Assembly (NCBI GenBank): GCA_022842205.1
Contig: JALHQA010000001.1
Coordinates: 372,001 to 436,000 of the forward strand
Source of the DNA: Hyphomicrobiales bacterium
GTDB taxonomy: Bacteria > Pseudomonadota > Alphaproteobacteria > Rhizobiales > Methylopilaceae
Length of the DNA stretch: 64,000 bases
Direction: 5' to 3'
Shown here: in pieces, positions 35,293 through 43,641 of the stretch
Layout: every line of letters starts with the position of its first letter
How positions within the stretch are numbered: the first letter of the stretch is position 1
Program-made: the position numbers and the translations under genes
The notes under the pieces: model-generated
The model's input: the letters and a program-made list of their open reading frames with translations, nothing else
Database searches by the model: none
What the model was told of the DNA's origin: nothing

Positions 35293-37035
35293 ATGACTAG
35301 TGCGCCGATCCCGAACACGGCCCCGTTCAGTGAAGACGAAATCGCGATCCTCAATCGCGTCATCGCGCCGGCGACTGCCCTGCAGCGCGCCTGGCTCGCC
35401 GGATTCCTGACGGGCCTCGACGCCGCCGCCGGGGGGCAGCCCCAGACCGCGGCGCCGCCAAAAGCCTCCGAGCCCCTGACCATCCTGTTCGCGACCGAAA
35501 GCGGCAATTCGGAAAAGCTGGCGGCCGATATGGCCAAGGCCGCGCGCAAGAAGGGCTTCAAGCCGACGGTCATCGATTTCGCCGATCTTACCCCCGCCGA
35601 CCTGAGCAAGGCCAAGAAGCTGATCGTGATCGCCGCGACATGGGGCGAAGGCGATCCGCCGGCTCGGGCGGTGCGTGCATACGAAGAACTGATGGGCGAT
35701 GCCGCGCCGCGCATCGAGGGCGTCGAATTCGGCGTGCTCGCCCTGGGCGACACCGCCTATGTGGATTTCTGCGGCATCGGCAAGAAGATCGACGAGCGGC
35801 TCGAAGCGCTCGGCGGCAAGCGCGTGGTCGACCGCGTCGATTGCGATCTCGACTACCAGACGCCCGCCGCGGGCTGGATCGAGGCCACGCTGGAAACCAT
35901 CGCGCCGGCACAGGCCGCCGGCGGCCATGTCATCGAGGTCGATTTCGGCGCGCGGCAGGCGGTCGTGTCCGACGTCCCGGTCGCAGGCGAAATCGTCGAC
36001 CATATCAATCTGAATTCGTCGCGTTCGAACAAGGAAACAGTCCACGTCGCGATCGGCTTCGAGCAAGTTCCGCCCTACGAGCCGGGCGACGCGCTCGACA
36101 TCTATCCGGAGAACAATCCGGCGCTGGCCGAAGAAGTACTGACGCTGACCGGCCATGCCGGCAACGGCGAGCTGCGCGACGACCTGATCAAGGACCGCGA
36201 TATCACCACCCTGTCCATCAAGACGGTGGAAAAGTTCGTCGCCGCGACCGGTCACAAGGACGCGAAAGATCTTCTCGACGGCGGCAAGGCACGCGAGTGG
36301 ATCGCCGGCCGTCAGTTCATCGACCTTCTGGCCGAATTCCCCGCGAAACTGTCGGTCGAGCAGATCTACGACGTGACGCGGGCGCTGGCACCGCGCGCCT
36401 ATTCCATCGCCTCCTCGCGCCGCGAGTTCGAGGACGAGGCGCATCTTCTGGTCTCGGCCGTGCGCTACCAGGCCTTCGGCCGCACGCGCGAGGGCGTAGC
36501 CTCAAGCTATATCGCCGACCGGCTGAAGCGCGGCGATGCCGTTCGCACAAGGTTGAAGCAGAACAAGCATTTCCGCCTGCCGGAGCCCGACCGCGACATC
36601 ATCATGGTGGGACCCGGCACCGGCGTCGCACCGTTCCGCGCCTTCGTGCAGGAGCGCCGAGCCATTGAGGCCGCGGGCCGCAACTGGCTGTTCTTCGGCG
36701 ACCGTCAGTACACGCACGATTTCCTGTATCAGCTCGACTGGCAGGAATATGCCAAGGACGGCTATCTGCACCGCATCGACGTCGCCTTCTCGCGCGACCA
36801 GCCTGAGAAGGTCTATGTGCAGGACAAGATCTGGCTGCAGCGCAAGGACGTGGTTGAATGGCTCGACGGCGGCGCCAAATTCTATGTGTGCGGCGACGCC
36901 AAGAACATGGCGAAGGACGTCCGGGCGACGCTTGTCAAAGCCTTTGCCGATGTGAAGGCGCTGTCGGCGGAGAACGCCGAGGCCGCCGTGCGCGCGCTTG
37001 AAAGCGAAAAGCGCTACCTGACCGACGTGTATTGA
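35293..37035 (+). CDS. cysJ: Sulfite reductase flavoprotein alpha subunit
   Basis: This 580-aa diflavin reductase has an N-terminal flavodoxin domain (TILFATESGNSEKLAADMAK, then AATWGEGDPPARA and GVLALGDTAYVDFCGIGKKID). An FAD-binding domain with RAYSIASSRREFEDEAHLLV follows, then an NADPH-binding domain with MVGPGTGVAPFRAFVQERRA and the C-terminal KFYVCGDAKNMAKDV. It passes electrons from NADPH through FAD and FMN to the siroheme subunit encoded 4 bp downstream. Length and domain order are normal. Confidence 0.95.
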   Translation: MTSAPIPNTAPFSEDEIAILNRVIAPATALQRAWLAGFLTGLDAAAGGQPQTAAPPKASEPLTILFATESGNSEKLAADMAKAARKKGFKPTVIDFADLTPADLSKAKKLIVIAATWGEGDPPARAVRAYEELMGDAAPRIEGVEFGVLALGDTAYVDFCGIGKKIDERLEALGGKRVVDRVDCDLDYQTPAAGWIEATLETIAPAQAAGGHVIEVDFGARQAVVSDVPVAGEIVDHINLNSSRSNKETVHVAIGFEQVPPYEPGDALDIYPENNPALAEEVLTLTGHAGNGELRDDLIKDRDITTLSIKTVEKFVAATGHKDAKDLLDGGKAREWIAGRQFIDLLAEFPAKLSVEQIYDVTRALAPRAYSIASSRREFEDEAHLLVSAVRYQAFGRTREGVASSYIADRLKRGDAVRTRLKQNKHFRLPEPDRDIIMVGPGTGVAPFRAFVQERRAIEAAGRNWLFFGDRQYTHDFLYQLDWQEYAKDGYLHRIDVAFSRDQPEKVYVQDKIWLQRKDVVEWLDGGAKFYVCGDAKNMAKDVRATLVKAFADVKALSAENAEAAVRALESEKRYLTDVY

Positions 37036-37039
37036 GATC

Positions 37040-38767
37040 ATGACCGACAAACCGCCGCTGGCCCGCAATGAAGGCCTGAAAACCCAGTCCCGCTATCTGC
37101 GCGGCACGCTGTCCGAAGGACTCGACCGCGAGATCACCGGCGAGATCACCGAGGACGACCAGCAACTCGTCAAATTCCACGGCATGTATCTTCAGGACGA
37201 GCGCGACCTCCGGCATGAGCGCGCTAAGAAGAAGATGGAGCATGCCTTCTCCTTCATGATCCGGGTGCGCATTCCGGGCGGCGTCGCGACACCGAAGCAG
37301 TGGCTGGCGATGGACCAGATCGCCCGCGACTACGGCAACGGCACGATGCGGCTGACGACGCGCGAGACGTTCCAGCTGCACGGCGTCATCAAGTTCAACG
37401 CGCGCTCGGCGATCAAAAAGCTCGATTCCGTGCTGCTCGACACCATTGCCGCCTGCGGCGACGTCAATCGCAACGTCATGTCGGCATCGAACCCGAACCT
37501 GTCGTCTGCGCATCAGGCGGCCTACGAGCTCGGCAAGAACATCTCCGACCATCTTCTGCCGCGCACGAAAGCCTATCGCGAGATCTGGCTCGACGGACAG
37601 AAGGTGATGGGCGGCGAGGAGGCCGAGGAAGTCGAGCCGATCTATGGCCAGACCTACCTGCCCCGCAAGTTCAAGACCGTCGTCGCGGTGCCGCCGGAGA
37701 ACGATGTCGACATCTTCGCGCACGATCTCGGCTTCATCGCCATCGTGAACGACAAGGGCGAACTCGAAGGCTGGAACGTCACGGTTGGCGGCGGCATGGG
37801 CATGACCCACGGCAACACAAAGACCTATCCGCGCACGGCGGACGTGCTCGGCTTCGTGCGGCCCGAGAACGCACTCAAGGCGGCCGAGGCCGTATTGACG
37901 GTTCAGCGCGACTGGGGCGACCGCACCAATCGCGCCCATGCCCGCGTGAAATACACGGTCGAGGACCGCGGTCTCGACGCCTGGCGCGCCGAGGTCGGCC
38001 GCCGCATCGGCACCGCGCTCGGCGAACCGCGCCCGTTCAAATTCACCCATACCGGCGACCGCTATGGCTGGACCGAGGGCGAAAACGGCAAGCATCATCT
38101 GACGCTGTTCATCGAGAACGGCCGCATCAAGGACTGGGACGGCGGCGCGCAACTGATGACCGGCCTGCGCAAGATCGCGGAGGTGCATGACGGCGAATTC
38201 CGCATGACGTCGAACCAGAACGTCATCATCGCCAATATCTCGAAGAAGAACCGCAAGAAGATCGAGGCGCTGGTCAAGGAACACGGGCTGACCGACACCG
38301 CCGGCGCGATCCGCCGCAACGCCATGGCGTGCGTCGCGCTGCCGACCTGCGGCCTCGCGCTCGCCGAGAGCGAGCGCTATCTGCCGACACTGGTCACGGC
38401 GATGGAGGACCTCGCGGCCAAACACGGCCTCTCCGAGGAGGAGATCGTTGTGCGCATGACCGGCTGCCCGAACGGCTGCGCGCGGCCTTACCTCGCCGAG
38501 ATCGGCTTCGTCGGTACGGGGCCAGGCAAGTACAATCTCTATCTCGGCGCGGCGTTCAACGGCGAGCGGCTGTCGAAGCTCTATCTGAAGGACGTCGGCC
38601 ACGACGAGATCGTCGCGGCGATCGACCCGCTGTTCGCCGACTTCTCGAAAACCCGCGAGAGCGGCGAGCACTTCTCGGACTTCGTGATCCGCAAGGGCTA
38701 TGTCGCCAAAACCGGGAATGGCGCCGATTTCCACGCCAACACCGGGCCGCTACAGGCCAGCGCCTAG
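37040..38767 (+). CDS. cysI: Sulfite reductase hemoprotein beta subunit
   Basis: This 575-aa siroheme/[4Fe-4S] reductase has the cluster ligands in CVALPTCGLALAESE and VRMTGCPNGCARPYLAEIGFVG. The two ferredoxin-like nitrite/sulfite reductase half repeats are evident, as is RLTTRETFQLHGV in the first. It reduces sulfite to sulfide in six electron steps for cysteine synthesis. Pairing with an NADPH-type flavoprotein and length favour sulfite over nitrite reductase. The gene is 4 bp from cysJ and part of the same operon. Confidence 0.95.
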   Translation: MTDKPPLARNEGLKTQSRYLRGTLSEGLDREITGEITEDDQQLVKFHGMYLQDERDLRHERAKKKMEHAFSFMIRVRIPGGVATPKQWLAMDQIARDYGNGTMRLTTRETFQLHGVIKFNARSAIKKLDSVLLDTIAACGDVNRNVMSASNPNLSSAHQAAYELGKNISDHLLPRTKAYREIWLDGQKVMGGEEAEEVEPIYGQTYLPRKFKTVVAVPPENDVDIFAHDLGFIAIVNDKGELEGWNVTVGGGMGMTHGNTKTYPRTADVLGFVRPENALKAAEAVLTVQRDWGDRTNRAHARVKYTVEDRGLDAWRAEVGRRIGTALGEPRPFKFTHTGDRYGWTEGENGKHHLTLFIENGRIKDWDGGAQLMTGLRKIAEVHDGEFRMTSNQNVIIANISKKNRKKIEALVKEHGLTDTAGAIRRNAMACVALPTCGLALAESERYLPTLVTAMEDLAAKHGLSEEEIVVRMTGCPNGCARPYLAEIGFVGTGPGKYNLYLGAAFNGERLSKLYLKDVGHDEIVAAIDPLFADFSKTRESGEHFSDFVIRKGYVAKTGNGADFHANTGPLQASA

Positions 38768-38772
38768 CTCCA

Positions 38773-38796
38773 CACCTGCGTCAAAACGCGCAGGTG
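38773..38796 (+). terminator. Hairpin after cysI (weak terminator or leader structure)
   Basis: Stem CACCTGCG/CGCAGGTG with an 8-nt loop begins just after the cysI stop. There is no T-tract, so it is not a classical terminator; it could protect the 3' end or separate the cysI message from the small mRNA that follows. Confidence 0.45.
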
Positions 38797-38842
38797 CGGC
38801 GCAGCGCGACGCACCCCACTCTTCCGATGTCGTTCAACCATC

Positions 38843-38858
38843 GAAAGGAGGTGATCCA
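38843..38858 (+). promoter_or_regulatory. Extended 16-nt Shine-Dalgarno of a mini-mRNA
   Basis: GAAAGGAGGTGATCCA is the full complement of the usual alphaproteobacterial 16S rRNA 3' end, far longer than a normal 4-6 nt site. It directly precedes GTG 38859, with GGAGG 7 nt from the start codon. Confidence 0.9.
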
Positions 38859-38933
38859 GTGTCTCATTGTCGTAATCAGCGGGTGCTGGTCACCGCGGAC
38901 CGGAACTTCCTCACGGGGTGCCGGACTGCGTGA
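38859..38933 (+). CDS. 24-aa small protein read from an mRNA with an extended Shine-Dalgarno
   Basis: The frame starts GTG TCT CAT TGT CGT and encodes 24 residues (VSHCRNQRVLVTADRNFLTGCRTA with the first residue as Met), with two cysteines. A strong terminator follows at 38988. The perfect 16-nt anti-16S match makes translation very likely, or makes ribosome binding itself the function. I recall small mRNAs with such extended sites and short, similar proteins in Bradyrhizobium, but cannot verify homology here. Function unknown. Confidence 0.75.
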   Translation: MSHCRNQRVLVTADRNFLTGCRTA

Positions 38934-38987
38934 TTCCCGCACGGGCGGCGGGGGAACGATCCTGAGCCGTCTCCGCGGATGACAATG

Positions 38988-39020
38988 GAAGGGCTGCCCT
39001 CGCGGGCGGCCCTTCTCGTT
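38988..39020 (+). terminator. Terminator of the small mRNA
   Basis: An 11-bp stem with one U-G wobble (arms 38988-38998 and 39005-39015), loop CTCGCG, then TCGTTTTC. It ends the small mRNA before the YaiI gene. Confidence 0.82.
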
Positions 39021-39033
39021 TTCTGGAAACTTC

Positions 39034-39504
39034 ATGACGGCAACGCCCATCACGATCTACATCGACGCCGACGCCTGCCCGGTGAAGGACGAGATCTATC
39101 GCGTGGCCGGGCGCTACGGGCTGAAAGTGTTCGTGGTCGCCAACGGCTTCATCAACGTGCCGAGGGACCCGCTGATCGAGCGGGTGATCGTGCCGGCCGG
39201 GATGAATGTTGCCGACGACTGGATCGCGGAGCGCGCGGCCCCCGGGGCGATCGTCATTACCAGTGATATTCCGCTCGCCGACCGGGCGGTGAAAGCCGGC
39301 GCCGAGGTGCTCGGCGCGAACGGCCGCGCCTTCACGGCCGAAAGCATCGGCATGGCGCTGGCTACCCGGAACCTGATGGACGATCTGCGCTCGGCCGGTG
39401 AGACGACGCGCGGCCCGAAACCGTTCGCGGCCAGGGACCGTTCGGCCTTTCTGCAGGCGCTGGATGCGGTGATCGTGAAGCTGAAGCGGCGGGGATTTGG
39501 GTGA
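39034..39504 (+). CDS. YaiI/YqxD family protein (DUF188)
   Basis: This 156-aa protein starts with the family signature [22 protein letters not shown] and has [32 protein letters not shown]188 proteins are PIN-like in fold, with conserved acidic residues; a nuclease activity is possible but not established. Normal length. It begins directly after the terminator of the small mRNA. Confidence 0.93.
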   Translation: MTATPITIYIDADACPVKDEIYRVAGRYGLKVFVVANGFINVPRDPLIERVIVPAGMNVADDWIAERAAPGAIVITSDIPLADRAVKAGAEVLGANGRAFTAESIGMALATRNLMDDLRSAGETTRGPKPFAARDRSAFLQALDAVIVKLKRRGFG

Positions 39505-39511
39505 GGTTTGC

Positions 39512-39648
39512 ACCTCTCCCCTTGTGGGAGAGGTCGGCAAGCGGCGAAGCCGCTGCCGGGTGAGGGGTATGGATGTGCGGATATAGACCCCTCATCCCGC
39601 TCGCTGCTCCGCAGCGAGTCGGCCTTCTCCCACAAGGGGAGAAGGTGG
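39512..39648. repeat. Palindromic intergenic repeat, left of the SleB gene
   Basis: CCTCTCCCCTTGTGGGAGAG at the left end is matched by a complementary CTTCTCCCACAAGGGGAGAAG at the right end, with smaller hairpins between (for example GCGGCGAAGCCGC). This composite layout is typical of dispersed alphaproteobacterial intergenic repeats. A related element is at 40489-40634. Confidence 0.85.
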
Positions 39649-39671
39649 GCACCGAGTCTGGACACTCTGTT

Positions 39672-40424
39672 CTAGTACATCCGGCCCGGCGGGCCGGCCT
39701 GCCATCCGGCTGACGCGGCAGGAGTCGTGGTCTGCGGCACTGCGCTGTAGACCGGCGCGGCTCGGGGCGGAGAAACGTAGGCACGCTGCGGCGACGCATA
39801 GACGGGCTCGTCGGCGGGCGGCGGAACCGCGACGGGCTGGGCGGCGATCATGGTCGTCTCCTGCAGCGCGACCATGTCCCCGATGCTGGACGGCCCCTGA
39901 CGTGCGATGCGCACGAGATTGCCGGTATCCTCACCCTTCTTCACCTTCTCGTAGAAGGCGTTGCCGCCCTCGATCGAGACATAGCGCATATTGTTATAGC
40001 CGGGCTCGTAGTTCGCGGTGTGGAAGAACTCGGCCTTTCCGACCTTCGGGTGGCGCTTGCCGCCGAGCACGCGGTCGGCGGCGCGGTAGGCACGCTCCTT
40101 CGACTTGCCTTCGGTCATGGATCGCGTCAGCACGCCCGGCGCGAACTGACGCGGCGCGCCGACGACCTGGCAAACGGTCTTGCCGTATTTGCCGCTCTCG
40201 TAGCGATTCATCACGACCGTGCCGACGGCGAGCATGCCGTCGTCCGAGGAGCGGTTGGATTCGAAATACATCGCGCGCGCCAGACAATCGCGCGAGGACA
40301 TGCCGGCAGCGGCGATCTTTGTGCGGGTCTTGGATACGGTCTGGCAGCCGGCCAGAGCCGTGCTCATGGCGGCAAGCAAAATCACGGCGCGCAAACGCGG
40401 ATACGCGGACACAGGGCTACTCAC
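39672..40424 (-). CDS. SleB-type cell wall hydrolase, lipoprotein
   Basis: The protein (about 250 aa) has a lipoprotein signal (ILLAAMSTALAGC), so it is probably anchored in a membrane facing the periplasm. The hydrolase_2/SleB domain (about residues 40-150) shows CLARAMYFESNRSSDDGMLAVGTVVMNRYESGKYGKTVCQVV and later KAEFFHTANYEPGY, with the predicted catalytic Glu in YFESN. The C-terminal 80 residues are Pro/Ala-rich and probably disordered. The start is uncertain: GTG 40424 or 40412, or a TTG at 40469; none has a strong ribosome site. It is enclosed by two related palindromic repeats. Confidence 0.87.
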   Translation of the reverse strand: MSSPVSAYPRLRAVILLAAMSTALAGCQTVSKTRTKIAAAGMSSRDCLARAMYFESNRSSDDGMLAVGTVVMNRYESGKYGKTVCQVVGAPRQFAPGVLTRSMTEGKSKERAYRAADRVLGGKRHPKVGKAEFFHTANYEPGYNNMRYVSIEGGNAFYEKVKKGEDTGNLVRIARQGPSSIGDMVALQETTMIAAQPVAVPPPADEPVYASPQRAYVSPPRAAPVYSAVPQTTTPAASAGWQAGPPGRMY

Positions 40425-40488
40425 ATACACATGCCGGTACGCTGGCACGCCCTGGTCATAGCCGATCAAACTTTACGAAAACTTTACT

Positions 40489-40634
40489 CGCCTCTCCCGT
40501 TCACGGGAGAGGCCGAGAGCGCGAAGCGCTCCGGGAGAGGGGAACAATCGGGTACGCACCCGTGACTCTCCCCTCACTGCGCTCGGCGGCTTCCGCCGCC
40601 GAGTCGTTCTCTCCCGCAAGCGGGAGAGAGGAAA
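40489..40634. repeat. Palindromic intergenic repeat, right of the SleB gene
   Basis: CCTCTCCCGTTCACGGGAGAG on the left side is matched on the right by CTCTCCCGCAAGCGGGAGAG, with the inner hairpins GCGCGAAGCGC and GGCGGCTTCCGCCGCC. It has the same architecture as 39512-39648 but a different sequence. Confidence 0.85.
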
Positions 40635-40640
40635 CCGCCG

Positions 40641-43436
40641 TCACCCGAACGCGCCAACCTCGTGGGTGATCGCCGTGCCGATCTCGCGGACCTGGGCGAA
40701 CAGGCGCCCGATCGGATCGAAAATCTGCTCGTGCTCCTTGGCGTAGGAGACGGCGTTGCGCGGACCGTGCGGCTCGCCGAAATCGCGGCCGGCCGTCGGA
40801 TCGGCCTCGTTCGGAAAGACTTCGTCCATGAAGGCGAGCGTGGCCGGCACGTCGAGCTGCAGAAGGCGGATTTCCAGTGCCTGCCGGGTGATGCCGTGGC
40901 GGGGCGAGAAATCGGGGATCTTGGTTGCCGTGATCCAGATGCGCTGGATGAGCGCGAGCCGCAGCGCATGCAGCAGCATTTCGCGTGTCTGCATTTCCGG
41001 GGCGTTCGGCCAGGCGGCGCGCAGCTGCACATAGTCGGTCTGGATGCGGTGGAACATTGCCTGTACGGGCGCCCACAGATCGAGCGTCTCGAGCGCGCGG
41101 GCAACGCTGACGAGCTGGCGAGCGCGTTCGGCGGAATCGACATGGGCGGCGCGATCGAGCCAGGAACCCGGATCGAGCAGCGCGACGCCGGCGCGCAGCA
41201 CGTCGATGTCGGAATGGCGCAGCGCGTGGCTGACGAAATCGAGCGCGCGGCGGAAGCGGTCGCTCTTCTCGCGCATCTCCGAAAACAGTTCCGGTTGACG
41301 GGCGGCGGCGGCGCCGATGCCCTGCAGCGTGTTGGCGCACCAGCCGAGCTGCTGGAGGATGGCGTTGTTCAGGATCGCGCGGAGCTCGCGCGGATGCTTT
41401 ATGACGGACGCGCCGATGCCGCCGTCGGACTGGCGCATTGGCGGGCGCGAGCCGGTCGGATCGAGCAGCGCGGGGCCGAAGGCGCCGAGCAGCGACGCAT
41501 AACCGGGATCCTCGACGAGTTCGTGCATGGTCGCGCCGATGGTGGCAAAGAAATCGGCGGCGAAATCGGCTTCCTCGTAGATCGGATCGACAGCAGTCGG
41601 CAGGTCGTCGAACGCATGCTCGGCAATGCGGGCGATGGAGGCCTTCGCCAGTTCCGGCGTGTCGAACAGAAGATAGCCGTCGCCACCCTGGAACGAGGTC
41701 TCGTCGCGCTGGTTGATGCCGGCCTTGGCGAACATCGCCCGCATCGCCGGCGGCGACAGATATTTCAGCCGGTCGGCCAGCGAGCCGGGATGCGCGCCGC
41801 GCCCGATGGAATCGCCGTGGGTGTCGAACAGGACCAGTTCGACATGATCGGCGAGACCATATTTCTGCATCAGATCAGCAAGCTTGATGCGCAGCCGCTC
41901 GATAAGGAAGGTGGCGTCGAGCTGGCCGACATAGCGGCCGGAATCCGAATAGCCGAACTCGATCGCGAGCTTGCCGGTCTCCTTCAGATAGGCGCGGTAA
42001 TGCGGCGAGCGGAGCGCCTCCTCGATGGCGCGGGAGCCCTGCTCCAGCGCATCCGCCGTCTCGAACAGCGGCGAAATCTCGACATGCTTTTCGACGCCGA
42101 ACAGCTTCGCCAGCCACAGTATGGACAGCAGCGTATAGCCCGACTCGGTTTCGGCAATCAGGAAGCGGATCGGCGCCGTGCCGTCGATGTGCTTTGCGAT
42201 CTGCGCCACCGTCATCATCAGACGGGTCGCGGAGGCCTGCTCGGCGAGGATGGAGCCGAAATCGACCGGCACAGCCGACACCTTGTCGAGCGCGCTGTTG
42301 ATGGCGCCGAGCAGAACGCGGCGGCGGAACGGATCGGCCGGCGGATCCTGCAGGCCAAGACGCAGGCGCACCGCGTTGTGAACCTGCGCCGCGTTCAGCC
42401 GTACATGCGTATGGGCGAGCGACATGCCATGCGAGGCAAGGCCGGCGCGGGCGACGGAGAGCTTGAGCTGATCCTCGGGCGACGCGGCGGCGATGGCGGC
42501 ATCGAACAGCTTCATGAGCGGTTCGGTCGTGACGAGCGCATCCTCGCGATGCTCGATCAGTTCGGAGGCGAATGCGGCGACCGACTCCGGATCGCCCTTG
42601 GCGGGCGCCGCGGCAATCTGGCGGTCCACGCAGCCGATAGCGGTTTCGATGCGGGCGGCCAGATCCTTCGCGGCGGGAATGCCGGCGACCTGTGCTTCCA
42701 GACGCACGAGCTGCAGCCGCTTCATGCGCAAGCGCAGGCGCAGCGTGTCCCACCAATTGATATCGACACGGCCGTCGGTGTCGTAGCCGACCCAGCTTGC
42801 CAGCGCGACCGCCTGCGGCACAAGCTGTGTCCACTCCTGGGGCCAGGACTTGCGCGCGGAGGACAGAAGCGCGGCGTTCAACTCGTCCAGCGCATCGCGC
42901 CCGTTCTTGATGGCGTGGATGGCCTGGGTGAATTCCTGCTCGAGCGTCGGCGTCGAAGGCCGGTGCGAAGCGAATTTTTCCGTGGGCTCGCGACCGCAGG
43001 CCAGACCGGCCAGCGCCTCGAATATTTTCGGCGGCGCCGAGAAGGTCGGATGCGCGGTGAACACAGCGACGAAACGGGTGCGTTCATATTCCTCGCGGTT
43101 CGACGCGAAGGAGCCGGGCTGATCGGAGCCCGCAAGCTTCTCTCCGATGCGGGCATAGCTTTCTTCCGACGCGGCCGGGTTGGTGCCGCCGACATAGGAC
43201 GCGAGCCGCTCGGCGCGGCCGCGGAAGGCCTCGTCGCGCAGTTCGGCGATGACCTCGTCGATCTGGGCTTCCGTGAGCTGGCCGCGCTCCATCTGGCGCA
43301 GAATCTGCCGGGCAGTGACCAGCACCGCATTGCCGAACGGATCGTCTTCGGCACGGGCGCGCCCCTCCTCCATCAGCGCCAGCAATCCGGCGGTGGTCTT
43401 GGAAGGTTTCGATCCGCGATTGGTTTCGTCCAGCAT
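40641..43436 (-). CDS. Phosphoenolpyruvate carboxylase-like protein, diverged at active-site motifs
   Basis: This 931-aa protein has PEPC length and order. The first active-site motif, normally TAHPTE, is TAHPTFS with His129 kept. The block LIAETESGYTLLSILWLAKLFGV and GYSDSGRYVGQLDA match PEPC, but the canonical SxKDxG and FHGRGGSVGRGGGP motifs read GRYVGQ and FDTHGDSIGRGAHPG. The usual IPWVFAWTQ stretch reads ILNNAILQQLGW, and the C-terminal QNTG is absent. It would normally make oxaloacetate from PEP and bicarbonate; given these changes, activity is doubtful or altered. ATG 43436 has GGGAG 8 nt upstream. Confidence 0.8.
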   Translation of the reverse strand: MLDETNRGSKPSKTTAGLLALMEEGRARAEDDPFGNAVLVTARQILRQMERGQLTEAQIDEVIAELRDEAFRGRAERLASYVGGTNPAASEESYARIGEKLAGSDQPGSFASNREEYERTRFVAVFTAHPTFSAPPKIFEALAGLACGREPTEKFASHRPSTPTLEQEFTQAIHAIKNGRDALDELNAALLSSARKSWPQEWTQLVPQAVALASWVGYDTDGRVDINWWDTLRLRLRMKRLQLVRLEAQVAGIPAAKDLAARIETAIGCVDRQIAAAPAKGDPESVAAFASELIEHREDALVTTEPLMKLFDAAIAAASPEDQLKLSVARAGLASHGMSLAHTHVRLNAAQVHNAVRLRLGLQDPPADPFRRRVLLGAINSALDKVSAVPVDFGSILAEQASATRLMMTVAQIAKHIDGTAPIRFLIAETESGYTLLSILWLAKLFGVEKHVEISPLFETADALEQGSRAIEEALRSPHYRAYLKETGKLAIEFGYSDSGRYVGQLDATFLIERLRIKLADLMQKYGLADHVELVLFDTHGDSIGRGAHPGSLADRLKYLSPPAMRAMFAKAGINQRDETSFQGGDGYLLFDTPELAKASIARIAEHAFDDLPTAVDPIYEEADFAADFFATIGATMHELVEDPGYASLLGAFGPALLDPTGSRPPMRQSDGGIGASVIKHPRELRAILNNAILQQLGWCANTLQGIGAAAARQPELFSEMREKSDRFRRALDFVSHALRHSDIDVLRAGVALLDPGSWLDRAAHVDSAERARQLVSVARALETLDLWAPVQAMFHRIQTDYVQLRAAWPNAPEMQTREMLLHALRLALIQRIWITATKIPDFSPRHGITRQALEIRLLQLDVPATLAFMDEVFPNEADPTAGRDFGEPHGPRNAVSYAKEHEQIFDPIGRLFAQVREIGTAITHEVGAFG

Positions 43437-43641
43437 CAATGACTCCCCGCCACCGGCTGGGAGATGCCGGTCCGGTGATTTCAGGAAAGCGCCGGCCCGC
43501 ACCGGCGCAATATTCGGGCATTTGAGACACGGCCTCGCCCCAAGTCAAAGCCTTGATGGCGCGGGAGGACTATTAGTATCCGACCTATGCAACTTTGGTT
43601 ATCAGGGTTGCATCCCGTGCAGGAAACGGTTTTTTGGCGGC

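Noticed and set aside
39512-40634. CRISPR array at the repeats around the SleB gene
   Set aside because: Only two unequal palindromic elements about 0.85 kb apart, with no regular spacers and no cas genes in the window.
40662-43442. A 926-codon plus-strand frame opposite the PEPC-like gene
   Set aside because: It has no recognisable domains and a composition typical of antisense frames in GC-rich genes; the minus strand carries the clear PEPC homologue.
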